64,000 nucleotides of DNA, from NCBI RefSeq assembly GCF_002927275.1, contig NZ_PRKW01000003.1, positions 310,001 to 374,000 on the forward strand, in the 5' to 3' direction. Shown here piece by piece: positions 7,623 through 15,269 of the stretch. Source of the stretch: Arthrobacter pityocampae (GTDB lineage Bacteria; Actinomycetota; Actinomycetes; Actinomycetales; Micrococcaceae). The position numbers and the translations under genes are program-made. Numbering within the stretch: position 1 is the first letter of the stretch; the number at the start of each line of letters is the position of its first letter. Below the pieces are notes generated by a model. It was not told the DNA's origin. It made no database searches and saw only the letters and a program-made list of their open reading frames with translations.

Positions 7623-9148
7623 GCCTGCGTGCTCTTCTCTTCGGTGGGGGTACTCGTGGGGGATTCTGTGGTGGTTCCGGCGGAGGGGGCTTCGGCGGCC
7701 GCGGTCGCGGAGGCGGTGCCGGGGCGCTTCGCGGCCACCCAGTCGGGGATGTTCCGCTGGGCTGCGACGGACAGGGCGAGCGAACCGGCCGGGACGTCCT
7801 TCCGGACCACGGCGCCGGCGCCGGTGTAGGCGCCGTCGCCCACGCGCACCGGGGCCACGAACACCGTGTTGGAGCTGGTGCGGACGTGGGAGCCGATCTC
7901 GGTGCGGTGCTTGTTCACGCCGTCGTAGTTGGCGGTGATGTTGCCGCAGCCGATGTTGGTGTACTCGCCGATCTCGGCATCCCCGGCGTACCCGAGGTGG
8001 GACAGCTTGGAGCCGCGGCCGATCGTCACGTTCTTGGTCTCGTAGAACGCCCCGATCTTGCCGTCCTCGCCGAGGACCGTGCCCGGGCGCAGGTAGGTGA
8101 ACGGCCCCACGCTGGCGCCGGCGCCGATGCGCGCGCCGCTGCCGTGCGTGCGGACCACGTGCGCGCCCTCGCCGATGACGACGTCCGTGAGCGTGGTGTC
8201 CGGGCCGACGACGGCGTCGCGCGCCACGGTGGTCCCGCCATGGAGCTGCGTGCCGGGCAGGACGGTGACGTCCTCGTCGAGGACCACGGTGGCGTCGATC
8301 CAGGTGGTGGTCGGATCCACGACCGTTACGCCGGCCAGCATCCACCGCTCGACGGTGCGGCGGTTGAGTTCGGCGCCGAGCGCGGCGAGCTGCACGCGGT
8401 CGTTGGCACCCTCGACCTGCCAGCGGTCCTCCTGCACGACGGCGGCGACGCGTCCGCCGCCGGCCCGGGCGATGGCGAGGACGTCCGTCAGGTACATCTC
8501 GCCCTGCGCGTTGGAGGCGTCGACCTGCGTCAGGGCGTGCCGCAGGACGGCGGCGTCGAAGGCGTAGATGCCGGAGTTGACCTCGCGGATGGCGCGCTGC
8601 TCCGGCGAGGCGTCCTTGTGCTCGACGATCGCGAGGACGGTGCCGTCCTCGTGGCGCTGGATGCGCCCGTAGCCGGTGGGGTCCTCGAGGATGGCCGTGA
8701 GCACGGAGACGGCGTTGGCCTCGCCGTCGTGGACGGCCACGAGGTGCTGCAGCGTCTCCGCGGTGAGCAGGGGGACGTCGCCGTAGGTGACAACGACGGT
8801 GCCGGTCACGGGGCTCCCGGCGCGGGCGTCGAGGCCCTCGAGCGCCACCTGCACGGCACGGCCGGTGCCCGGCAGCTCGTCCTGGTCGATCAGGACGGCC
8901 CGGGGGTCGAGGCCGCTCACGTGCTCCGCCACGCGGTCCCGCTCATGCCGGACGACGACGGCGAGCTCCTGCGGCTGGAGGGCGCGCGCGGCCCGCAGGG
9001 CGTGGCCGATCATGGAGATGCCGCCGATGGGGTGCAGGATCTTGGGGGTCCGCGATTTCATGCGGGTGCCCGCGCCGGCGGCGAGGACGATGACGGCTGC
9101 CGGGACCCCGGTCTCCCCTGCGTGCGTGGTTTCGTCCTGGTGGCTCAC
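7619..9148 (-). CDS. glmU: Bifunctional UDP-GlcNAc pyrophosphorylase / glucosamine-1-P acetyltransferase
   Basis: A 509-residue enzyme making UDP-N-acetylglucosamine for peptidoglycan. The N-terminal half is the uridylyltransferase, with the nucleotide loop LAAGAGTRMKSRTPKILHP from about residue 22. The C-terminal half is a left-handed beta-helix acetyltransferase built from hexapeptide repeats, ending near the VRKDVPAGSLA motif typical of GlmU. A Ser/Thr/Ala-rich disordered tail of about 40 residues follows, as in other actinobacterial GlmU proteins. The start is GTG at 9148 with AGGAG upstream. It is followed directly by prs with an ATGA overlap, and tRNA-Gln lies immediately upstream on the same strand. 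Confidence 0.97.
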   Translation of the reverse strand: MSHQDETTHAGETGVPAAVIVLAAGAGTRMKSRTPKILHPIGGISMIGHALRAARALQPQELAVVVRHERDRVAEHVSGLDPRAVLIDQDELPGTGRAVQVALEGLDARAGSPVTGTVVVTYGDVPLLTAETLQHLVAVHDGEANAVSVLTAILEDPTGYGRIQRHEDGTVLAIVEHKDASPEQRAIREVNSGIYAFDAAVLRHALTQVDASNAQGEMYLTDVLAIARAGGGRVAAVVQEDRWQVEGANDRVQLAALGAELNRRTVERWMLAGVTVVDPTTTWIDATVVLDEDVTVLPGTQLHGGTTVARDAVVGPDTTLTDVVIGEGAHVVRTHGSGARIGAGASVGPFTYLRPGTVLGEDGKIGAFYETKNVTIGRGSKLSHLGYAGDAEIGEYTNIGCGNITANYDGVNKHRTEIGSHVRTSSNTVFVAPVRVGDGAYTGAGAVVRKDVPAGSLALSVAAQRNIPDWVAAKRPGTASATAAAEAPSAGTTTESPTSTPTEEKSTQA

Positions 9149-9220
9149 GAAGAAGCACTCCTACCTGTAGGTGACCGGCGTACGCGGCGGGCCGGCCGGT
9201 CCGGCCGGCACCTCCCAGCG

Positions 9221-9292
9221 TTCCGCCCATAGGATTCGAACCTATACTCCACAGCTCCAAAGGCTGGGGTGCTGCCGTTACACCAGGGCGGA
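9221..9292 (-). tRNA. tRNA-Gln (anticodon UUG)
   Basis: The minus strand folds into a 72-nt cloverleaf: acceptor stem TCCGCCC/GGGCGGA, D-arm GTG/CAC, anticodon loop CTTTGGA with anticodon TTG, T-arm ATAGG-TTCGAAT-CCTAT, and discriminator A. The 3' CCA is not encoded. The fifth pair of the anticodon stem is a C/T mismatch. A tRNA-Gln gene just before glmU is a conserved actinobacterial arrangement. Confidence 0.95.
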
Positions 9293-9408
9293 CCGCGACG
9301 TGCCCCGGTGATCCGGAGCAGGTGCGCACGGTTATCTAGTTTGCCATGCCCGCGGGACTTTGCCATGACGGGCACCGCCGCCGGGCGGACCCGCCCCCGA
9401 GGTGCCAT

Positions 9409-9436
9409 TGAAGCCCTCCCGCTGCGGGGCTAGATT
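9409..9436 (+). promoter_or_regulatory. Promoter giving a leaderless mRNA
   Basis: TTGAAG (9409-9414), a 16-bp spacer, then TAGATT (9431-9436). Transcription would start 6-7 nt later, at or next to the ATG at 9443. Confidence 0.6.
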
Positions 9437-9442
9437 ACGATC

Positions 9443-9973
9443 ATGCGTCCTCCCCGGCCAGAGATGTCCAACGCTGTTCCGCCGCCCGCGCTGAAGACGG
9501 CGCCCCCTCCCCCGCTGGTGCGCTACGTGGGCGCGCTGTGGCTCATCGGCGCCGCGGTCGGTGCGGCGGCGCTCGTCTTCGCCTACCTGGACCGCGATAC
9601 GCACCTGGCCGGTCTGCGCGACACAGCCGCCGGCCTCGACGCCGCCGCGGACGCGGCCCGGCTCGACCAGGTCGCCGCGATCGCCCTCTGGGGCACGCTC
9701 GCGCTCTATGCGGTGGTGCTGGTGGTCGAGGCCCTCCTCGTCCGCCCGCTGCTGCGGGGCGCCGGCGCCGCACGCTGGGCGCTCCTGCTGATGCTCGCGC
9801 TCAACACCGGCGCCGTGGTGCTGGTGTTCGTCTTCCTCGGCGACGGCTCGGCGGACTTCCAGCCCACGGTCCACCTGGCGGGTGTCCAGCTGGCGGTCGC
9901 GGCGCTCGCGGTCCTCCTGGGCCTGCTCCCGCCGGCGTCGCGCTGGTTCAGGGACGCGCGCCCCGGACGCTGA
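9443..9973 (+). CDS. Four-helix membrane protein of unknown function
   Basis: A 176-residue protein with a short Pro-rich cytoplasmic N terminus (residues 1-26) and four hydrophobic helices, roughly at residues 29-48, 75-98, 108-130 and 140-162. I recognise no catalytic motif and assign no function. ATG 9443 fits the leaderless promoter just upstream; ATG 9464 is an alternative that gives MSNAVPPP. The last 26 bases overlap the 3' end of the convergent dynamin-like gene (9948-9973), so the two genes share their ends. Confidence 0.8.
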   Translation: MRPPRPEMSNAVPPPALKTAPPPPLVRYVGALWLIGAAVGAAALVFAYLDRDTHLAGLRDTAAGLDAAADAARLDQVAAIALWGTLALYAVVLVVEALLVRPLLRGAGAARWALLLMLALNTGAVVLVFVFLGDGSADFQPTVHLAGVQLAVAALAVLLGLLPPASRWFRDARPGR

Positions 9974-11492
9974 CGGGTTCGCCCCTCGGTTCCGGCTCAG
10001 CCGCCGGATCCGTCTGCACCGAGGCGCCGTCCGGGCCGGCGCGGACCACAAGTTCCTCGCAGGTGCGCACCACGAGCTGGCATGCCTCCTGGGCCCCTCG
10101 GTTGGTCAGCGGATTCTCGGCCAGCACGCGCCACCGGTGCAGCCGCTCGAGCGCGGCAGTCCGCACCTGGCCCGGCCCGGCACCCGGCGCCAAACCGAGG
10201 CGGTCCGCGGCGGCCGTGCCGGAACCCCCGACCAGGCGCTCGGCGTCGGCGGTCGCCGGCGCCGGCAACTGGACGCGGCCGGCCCGCAGTGCGGACAGCA
10301 GCGTCAGTTCGTTCAACTCGTGGGCGGAGGCTGTGATCCTCTCGATGCCGGCGTGCAGCCGTGCGGCGGCGTCCCGGGGGTGCGCGGCGAGGATCACCTC
10401 GAGTCCGGTCAGTGCCGTCCGCACCCGCAGGGCGATGGCCCGCGCGTGGAACTGCCGGGTCATGAGCGTCAGCAGCTGGTCGAGCCCGCTGCGCCGCGCC
10501 AGCTCGTGGGCCAGCGCCGTCGCACTGTCGGAACCGCCGCGCACCAGCGCGGCGCCCAGCCGCAACCCGAACATGCCGAACCGGTCCAGGAGGCGTGCCG
10601 CGTCCTCCGCCGCGATGCCGAGGTCCGCGCTCGCCGCGACGAAGCGGTCGGCCGAGATCAGGGTGCGCTCCCGTTCGGTCCGCTCCAGCGCCGCCAGCGC
10701 CGCGAACACCCGGAACTCCGCCTGCCGCAGGGTCCGCGCGCTCTGGGCGAGCAGGCCGGCCATGGGGAGGACGTCGAGCACCAGCGACCTCAGGGATGCG
10801 TCGGCCCGGTAGCGGTCGGCGATGCGGGAGGCGGCGATCAGCGAATCGAGCCGGCCTGCGCCCACCTCGTCCGCGCGGGAGAGGACGGCGAGCGCGTTCA
10901 CGGTACCCGAGCGGGCGGCGCTGGTGTCGTGGAAGGCTTCGAGGAACAGCAGGTCGGAGGCGTGCAGGTGCCGCATCAGGTAGATGACGGCGTCGGCTTC
11001 GGACGGGGCGTCCTCCGGGGTGAGGAACCGCGTACTGCGTGCGGAGACGTCCGTGGACAGGGAGGCGATGCCCGGGGTGTCGATCAGGGTCATGGCGCGC
11101 AGGTTCTCGGCCGGCCAGTCGACCACGAGGCGCGCCACGTCCTCGGCCTGCTGCCCGCCGAGGTCGAGCACGAGCCGTCCGTCCACCCGGGTGAGGGGCA
11201 GGGGCCGCGGCTCCCCGTCGACGGGATGCAGGATGATCCGCGGCGTCGCCGCATAGCGGTACCAGGTGACGATGCGTGTGCACTCGCCGGTGTCGGTGGG
11301 GGCGATCTCCTCGCCGATGATCGCGTTGAGGAGCGTGGACTTGCCGGCCTTGACCATGCCGGCGACGGCGACGCGCAACGGCTCGCGCAAGCGCTGCGCG
11401 TACCCCTCGAGCTCGGTGCGCACGCCGGGGTCGTCCGCGTAGACCTGGAGCGCGTCCGCGAGCAGGGCCTCGACGGCACCGCTGTCCGTCAT
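9948..11492 (-). CDS. iniC: Dynamin-like GTPase (IniC-like)
   Basis: A 514-residue member of the bacterial dynamin family. GTPase motifs are complete: G1 GMVKAGKS (45-52), G3 DTPG (138-141) and G4 SRAD (205-208). The rest is predicted helical, as expected for a dynamin stalk. It is last in a minus-strand run after an IniB-domain protein and a second dynamin. Its size and position match mycobacterial IniC (about 490 residues). Bacterial dynamins of this type act at the cytoplasmic membrane; mycobacterial IniA/IniC are induced by cell-wall inhibitors such as isoniazid and ethambutol. ATG 11492 overlaps the preceding stop (ATGA, 11489-11492). The gene name is by analogy; the dynamin call is firm. 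Confidence 0.88.
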   Translation of the reverse strand: MTDSGAVEALLADALQVYADDPGVRTELEGYAQRLREPLRVAVAGMVKAGKSTLLNAIIGEEIAPTDTGECTRIVTWYRYAATPRIILHPVDGEPRPLPLTRVDGRLVLDLGGQQAEDVARLVVDWPAENLRAMTLIDTPGIASLSTDVSARSTRFLTPEDAPSEADAVIYLMRHLHASDLLFLEAFHDTSAARSGTVNALAVLSRADEVGAGRLDSLIAASRIADRYRADASLRSLVLDVLPMAGLLAQSARTLRQAEFRVFAALAALERTERERTLISADRFVAASADLGIAAEDAARLLDRFGMFGLRLGAALVRGGSDSATALAHELARRSGLDQLLTLMTRQFHARAIALRVRTALTGLEVILAAHPRDAAARLHAGIERITASAHELNELTLLSALRAGRVQLPAPATADAERLVGGSGTAAADRLGLAPGAGPGQVRTAALERLHRWRVLAENPLTNRGAQEACQLVVRTCEELVVRAGPDGASVQTDPAAEPEPRGEPVSVRGARP

Positions 11493-13375
11493 GCCTTCGC
11501 CTGCACGGCACCGGTGGGGGTAGCGTCGGGTGCGCCGTCGGGCTGTGCGGACTGCGCCGGGGCGGCGGATTGCGCGGGCTGTGCGGGCTTGGGGACGAGG
11601 CGCGCGGCCTGCGCGCGCAACCGGTCGATCGCGGCGAGCTGGCCCTTGAGCTCCGTGATCCGCGCCTCGCGTTCCTGCCGGAACGTCGACGCGGTCCGCT
11701 GCGCCGCCGCGACGGAGTCCGCCAGGGAGCGGTGGTGTTCCTCGGCGATGGCCCCGAAGTGGTCGCGGATCTCGCGCTGAACGAGCCGCAGCCGGTCCTT
11801 GAGCTGCTTGCCCACCTGGAACACGACGTCGTCCATCTGGCGCCGCACCAGGGACTTCGCCTCGGCCTGCCGGCGCTTGAGGCGTGCCTCCTTGTCCTCG
11901 CGGTACGCCTTGCGGCCGAGCAGGAGCCCGGCGCCGACGGAGAGCGGGTTGATCAGCGACATCCCGATGATGCCGGTCAGCAGGCCGAACATCAGCACGC
12001 CGCCGTAGGATCCCCGCATGCCGATCAGCACCTTGCCCGCGGCGCTGACGCGCCCGGGGTCGAGGAACGGCACCTCCTCCACGGGGGCGAGGACGCCGTC
12101 GGTGCTCGAGACCTCCAGCAGCGGCAGGGGGACCTCGTCGAGCGCGAACAGCTCGGCCACCTGCTCGGCGAGCCATTGCGAGCGTTCACTCGTCCACACG
12201 AACGTGTCGGACACCGCGGAGGCCACGCGCTGCTCGAGCCATTCGGCGAACTGGTCCCAGACGGGCCCGGGATCGCCGTCGTCGATGGCGGCCTCGGCTT
12301 CCCGCTGGATGGACCGGAGCCGCTCCCGGAGATCATGCTCCATGTCGCTGATGAGATCGGTCGCGCCGTCGTTGAGGGTGGTCTGCCAGCGCGAGGACCG
12401 CTTCCGCTGCTGGTCGGCTCGTTCCCTGGCCTCCTCGAGGTCGGCCAGGAGCAGGGGCACACCGTCGGGGTTCTCGAGCGCCTGCAGTTCGGTCGTGACC
12501 GAGAGACGCAGGTGGTCGGCCGTGGACAGCAGATCCTGGGCCACCGACGTGCGGCGGAGGGACTGCGCCTTGCCCACCACCTCGTTGCGCAGGTAGCCGA
12601 TGAGCTCCGGGAAGCCCGACTCGCGGTTCAACTCCACGTCCTTGGCCTGCGTCGCGAAGAGGCGGAGATCGGAGGACACCGGGATGAGCGGAGCGGTGAT
12701 GCCCGCTCCCGAGAGGTGACCGCGGTCGAGATCCGCGACGGTGCGCCACTGCGGGTAGAGGTCCGTCTTGGACAGCACGCAGCCGACGTTCGGAACGATC
12801 CGCGTGGCCTGCTTCAGGAAGCGCAGCTCCGGTTCGGTGTACTCCTGGGAGGCGTCCGAGACGAGGAGCATGGCGTCGGCCGTGGGCAGGGCGGTGAGGG
12901 TGGTCAGGGCGTGGGCCGATTCGAGGCCTCCCACCCCGGGCGAGTCGATGACCGACAGCCCGTCGGCCAGCAGCCGGCGCGGGAGCCGGACCTCCGCCGA
13001 GGCGAGGCCCTGCCGGTTCGACGGGTTGCCCCGTTCGGAGACATAACCGGCGATGTCCTCGAGGGCGACGTCCCGGCGTTCGACGGCGTCGCCGTCCGTG
13101 CGGGGCATCACGACGGCGGCGCTGGCGGGATCGCCGAAGCTCACCACGGTGGGGACGGACGTGGCGATGTCGTCGTCGACCGGGCAGACCGGGGCGTTGA
13201 CGAGCGCGTTGATGAGCTTGCTCTTGCCCTGCTTGAACTCCCCCACCACGATCACGCGGATGTCCGGGTTCGCCAGGCGTCCCAGTGTCTGCTCCAGCCG
13301 CAGGCGCAGGTCGGTGCGGTCGCCCGTGGCGACCAGCGCCAGGCCGCTCTTCACGAGCGGAATCAGATCATCCAT
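11489..13375 (-). CDS. iniA: Dynamin-like GTPase (IniA-like)
   Basis: A 628-residue bacterial dynamin, close to the 640 residues of mycobacterial IniA. GTPase motifs are G1 GEFKQGKS (45-52), G3 DSPG (144-147) and G4 SKTD (202-205). A hydrophobic hairpin near residues 445-485, rich in Gly and Leu and followed by a basic stretch (GRKAYREDKEARLKRR), looks like the membrane-binding paddle. A helical tail ends in a Pro/Ala/Gln-rich segment. IniA remodels membranes in vitro in published work; the same is inferred here. A 106-nt gap with a 16-bp hairpin separates it from the IniB-like gene upstream, whereas the downstream dynamin overlaps it, so the two GTPases are probably made together as partners. 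Confidence 0.9.
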   Translation of the reverse strand: MDDLIPLVKSGLALVATGDRTDLRLRLEQTLGRLANPDIRVIVVGEFKQGKSKLINALVNAPVCPVDDDIATSVPTVVSFGDPASAAVVMPRTDGDAVERRDVALEDIAGYVSERGNPSNRQGLASAEVRLPRRLLADGLSVIDSPGVGGLESAHALTTLTALPTADAMLLVSDASQEYTEPELRFLKQATRIVPNVGCVLSKTDLYPQWRTVADLDRGHLSGAGITAPLIPVSSDLRLFATQAKDVELNRESGFPELIGYLRNEVVGKAQSLRRTSVAQDLLSTADHLRLSVTTELQALENPDGVPLLLADLEEARERADQQRKRSSRWQTTLNDGATDLISDMEHDLRERLRSIQREAEAAIDDGDPGPVWDQFAEWLEQRVASAVSDTFVWTSERSQWLAEQVAELFALDEVPLPLLEVSSTDGVLAPVEEVPFLDPGRVSAAGKVLIGMRGSYGGVLMFGLLTGIIGMSLINPLSVGAGLLLGRKAYREDKEARLKRRQAEAKSLVRRQMDDVVFQVGKQLKDRLRLVQREIRDHFGAIAEEHHRSLADSVAAAQRTASTFRQEREARITELKGQLAAIDRLRAQAARLVPKPAQPAQSAAPAQSAQPDGAPDATPTGAVQAKA

Positions 13376-13412
13376 GTTGCACTCCCCAGTGAGTTGTTCC
13401 TATCAGACCACG

Positions 13413-13450
13413 GGCAAGCCCAACGGGAACAGCGTCCCGTTGGGCTTGCC
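13413..13450 (-). terminator. Strong hairpin between iniB-like and iniA-like genes
   Basis: A perfect 16-bp stem (GGCAAGCCCAACGGGA and its complement) with a 6-nt loop lies 31 nt after the stop of the IniB-like gene and 38 nt before the dynamin start. No U-tract follows. It can act as a partial terminator or an mRNA-stability element, letting the repetitive protein be made in excess over the GTPases. Confidence 0.65.
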
Positions 13451-13481
13451 TGCGTTGTGCTGTGATCAGGCGGTCCTGCCG

Positions 13482-15098
13482 TCAGAGCGCCGGGTCGACG
13501 AGCACGACCTCGGACTCGAGCTCGACATCCACCTCGTTGTCGACGAAGAGGGCGGAGTCGTCGATGGAGTTGTCGGTCGCCGTGAAGGAATCCTCGATCT
13601 CCACGTCCGTGTTGATCGACTCGTCGTTGGTGAAGGAGTCCTCGATGACGACATCCGTGTTGATCGACTCGTCCGTCGTGGAGTTGTCGGTCGCGGTGAA
13701 GGAGTCCTCGATCTCGACGTCCGTGTTGATCGACTCGTCGTTGGTGAAGGAGTCCTCGATGACGACATCCGTGTTGATCGACTCGTCCGTCGTGGAGTTG
13801 TCGGTCGCGGTGAAGGAGTCCTCGATCTCGACGTCCGTGTTGATCGACTCGTCGTTGGTGAAGGAGTCCTCGATGACGACATCCGTGTTGATCGACTCGT
13901 CCGTCGTGGAGTTGTCGGTCGCGGTGAAGGAGTCCTCGATCTCGACGTCCGTGTTGATCGACTCGTCGTTGGTGAAGGAGTCCTCGATGACGACATCCGT
14001 GTTGATCGACTCGTCCGTCGTGGAGTTGTCGGTGTTGAACGAGTCCTCGAGCTCGACGTCGATGTCCGTGTCCACCGAGTTGTCGTTGAACGAGTCCGTG
14101 GCGGTGTTCGTCGTCGAGTTGTCGGAGTTGTCCGTGAGCTCCACGTCGAGCGAGTTGTCGGAGTTGTCGGTGTTCGTCGTCGAGCGGTCCGAGTTGTCGG
14201 TGTTCAGCGAGTCCTCGATATCGACGTCGATGTCGGTGTCGATGTCCGTGTCCACGGAGTTGTCGGAGTTGTCGTTGAACGAGTCCGTGGCGTTGTTCGT
14301 CGTCGAGTTGTCGGAATTGTCGGAGTTGTCCGAGTTGTCGTTGTTGGAGTCCTCGACGGAGTTGTCCGAACTGTCGTTGTAGGAGTCCTCGACGGAGTTG
14401 TCCGTGTTGCCGACGGCGACGGTCGCGGAACCGCCGGCCGCGACGTTGGTGGAGCTGTCCTTCGAGTTGTCCACCGAGTTGTCGACGGAGTTGTCGACCT
14501 CCGCGTCCTCGCCCGCTGCGACCGCCCGGTCGCCGGAGGCGATGATGGCGTCGTTGTCGAACAGCTGCGTGACGTCGCCGTTGGCCCAGATGTTCTGGTT
14601 CACGGACTGGTCGGTGACGGTGTCGCGGTCGTCCACGGTCGAGGTGTACGAGTAGTTGTTGACGATGTGCATGAGCTGCTGCACGGCGTGGCCGTGATCG
14701 TCGCCGCCGCCACCGGCTGCACCGTCGCCACCGTCGCGGCCGTCGTCACCGTCGTCGCCGTCGCGACCGGGAGCGCCAGGGTGACCGGGTGCGCCGGCGT
14801 GTCCGGGAGCGCCCGGCATCCAGCCGCCGGAGGCGTGGTCGCCCGGAGCGGCGACGCCGGCGGAGTTCCCGCCGGTGTCGTAGGTGCGATCGAACGAGCT
14901 CTCGTTGCGGCCGCCGAAGCTGACCGGCGCGTAGTCGAGGACCACGGGCATGACGGCGTCGACGTCGTCGCTGCACACGTCACCGAGGCCGGCGCTGGCG
15001 AGGGCGGCTTCGGGATCGCTGATGAAGTCGCTGGCCGCCTCCTGGTCGTTGAAGAGGTTCATCAGGAAGTCGAGGAGATCTGAGGCGAGAGTAGTCAT
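13482..15098 (-). CDS. iniB: IniB N-terminal-domain protein with tandem Asp/Ser-rich repeats
   Basis: A 538-residue acidic protein. Residues 1-55 match the IniB N-terminal domain pattern: a short amphipathic helix LLDFLMNLFND, then the conserved core DPEAALASAGLGDV. A Gly-X-Y run of about 11 triplets follows near residues 95-130 (GAPGHAGAPGHPGAPGRDG). Next is a DNS-rich low-complexity segment, then four 38-residue repeats at about 359-510 built on ESINTDVVIEDSF. No signal peptide or membrane helix is evident. In mycobacteria iniB precedes two dynamin genes, as here. The Mycobacterium protein is Gly-rich; this one is Asp/Asn/Ser-rich, so only the N-terminal domain is conserved. Its role is unknown. 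ATG 15098 has AAGGA 8 nt upstream. Confidence 0.88.
   Translation of the reverse strand: MTTLASDLLDFLMNLFNDQEAASDFISDPEAALASAGLGDVCSDDVDAVMPVVLDYAPVSFGGRNESSFDRTYDTGGNSAGVAAPGDHASGGWMPGAPGHAGAPGHPGAPGRDGDDGDDGRDGGDGAAGGGGDDHGHAVQQLMHIVNNYSYTSTVDDRDTVTDQSVNQNIWANGDVTQLFDNDAIIASGDRAVAAGEDAEVDNSVDNSVDNSKDSSTNVAAGGSATVAVGNTDNSVEDSYNDSSDNSVEDSNNDNSDNSDNSDNSTTNNATDSFNDNSDNSVDTDIDTDIDVDIEDSLNTDNSDRSTTNTDNSDNSLDVELTDNSDNSTTNTATDSFNDNSVDTDIDVELEDSFNTDNSTTDESINTDVVIEDSFTNDESINTDVEIEDSFTATDNSTTDESINTDVVIEDSFTNDESINTDVEIEDSFTATDNSTTDESINTDVVIEDSFTNDESINTDVEIEDSFTATDNSTTDESINTDVVIEDSFTNDESINTDVEIEDSFTATDNSIDDSALFVDNEVDVELESEVVLVDPAL
13569..14024 (-). repeat. Four tandem 114-bp coding repeats
   Basis: Units begin at 13569, 13683, 13797 and 13911, with exactly 114-bp (38-codon) spacing. 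The middle copies look nearly identical in DNA, while the copy nearest the 3' end of the gene differs at several silent positions. The repeat keeps the reading frame, so copy number can change without a frameshift. Confidence 0.93.
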
Positions 15099-15152
15099 GA
15101 GATGTTCCTTCGGTGAAGTGGGTTCCGCCGGCGTCTCTGCTGGCTTGGATCA

Positions 15153-15158
15153 AACGTA
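15153..15158 (-). promoter_or_regulatory. Candidate -10 of the iniB-like gene
   Basis: The minus strand reads TACGTT here, about 55 nt before the ATG at 15098. No good -35 is seen, which would fit a promoter that needs an activator. Confidence 0.35.
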
Positions 15159-15193
15159 GGAGTGGGGGTGGGGGTGGGACATCGGTGGTTCCT

Positions 15194-15220
15194 CCCCTAA
15201 CCCCCGGCGGACGTTAGGGG
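15194..15220. promoter_or_regulatory. Inverted repeat upstream of the iniB-like gene
   Basis: CCCCTAAC (15194-15201) and GTTAGGGG (15213-15220) form a perfect 8-bp inverted repeat with an 11-bp spacer, about 36-60 bp upstream of the candidate -10. It is a candidate activator site for the LuxR protein encoded just upstream. It could also form a hairpin in the luxR 3' end. A smaller repeat, GATCCC/GGGATC, lies at 15228-15245. Confidence 0.5.
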
Positions 15221-15269
15221 ATTCGCCGATCCCGATGAGGGGATCCCAAGGGGGTGGGGCCGCTGTCGG

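Noticed and set aside
13569-14024. Regular repeats considered as a CRISPR array
   Set aside because: The 114-bp units are contiguous, without unique spacers, and encode an in-frame 38-residue repeat.
13053-15083. 676-codon plus-strand frame rich in Val/Arg/Asp repeats
   Set aside because: It mirrors the tandem repeats of the IniB-like gene on the other strand; the minus-strand product has a recognised N-terminal domain.
15163-15178. G-quadruplex from GGGGGTGGGGGTGGG
   Set aside because: Only three clear G-runs lie close together; a fourth run of three or more is lacking.
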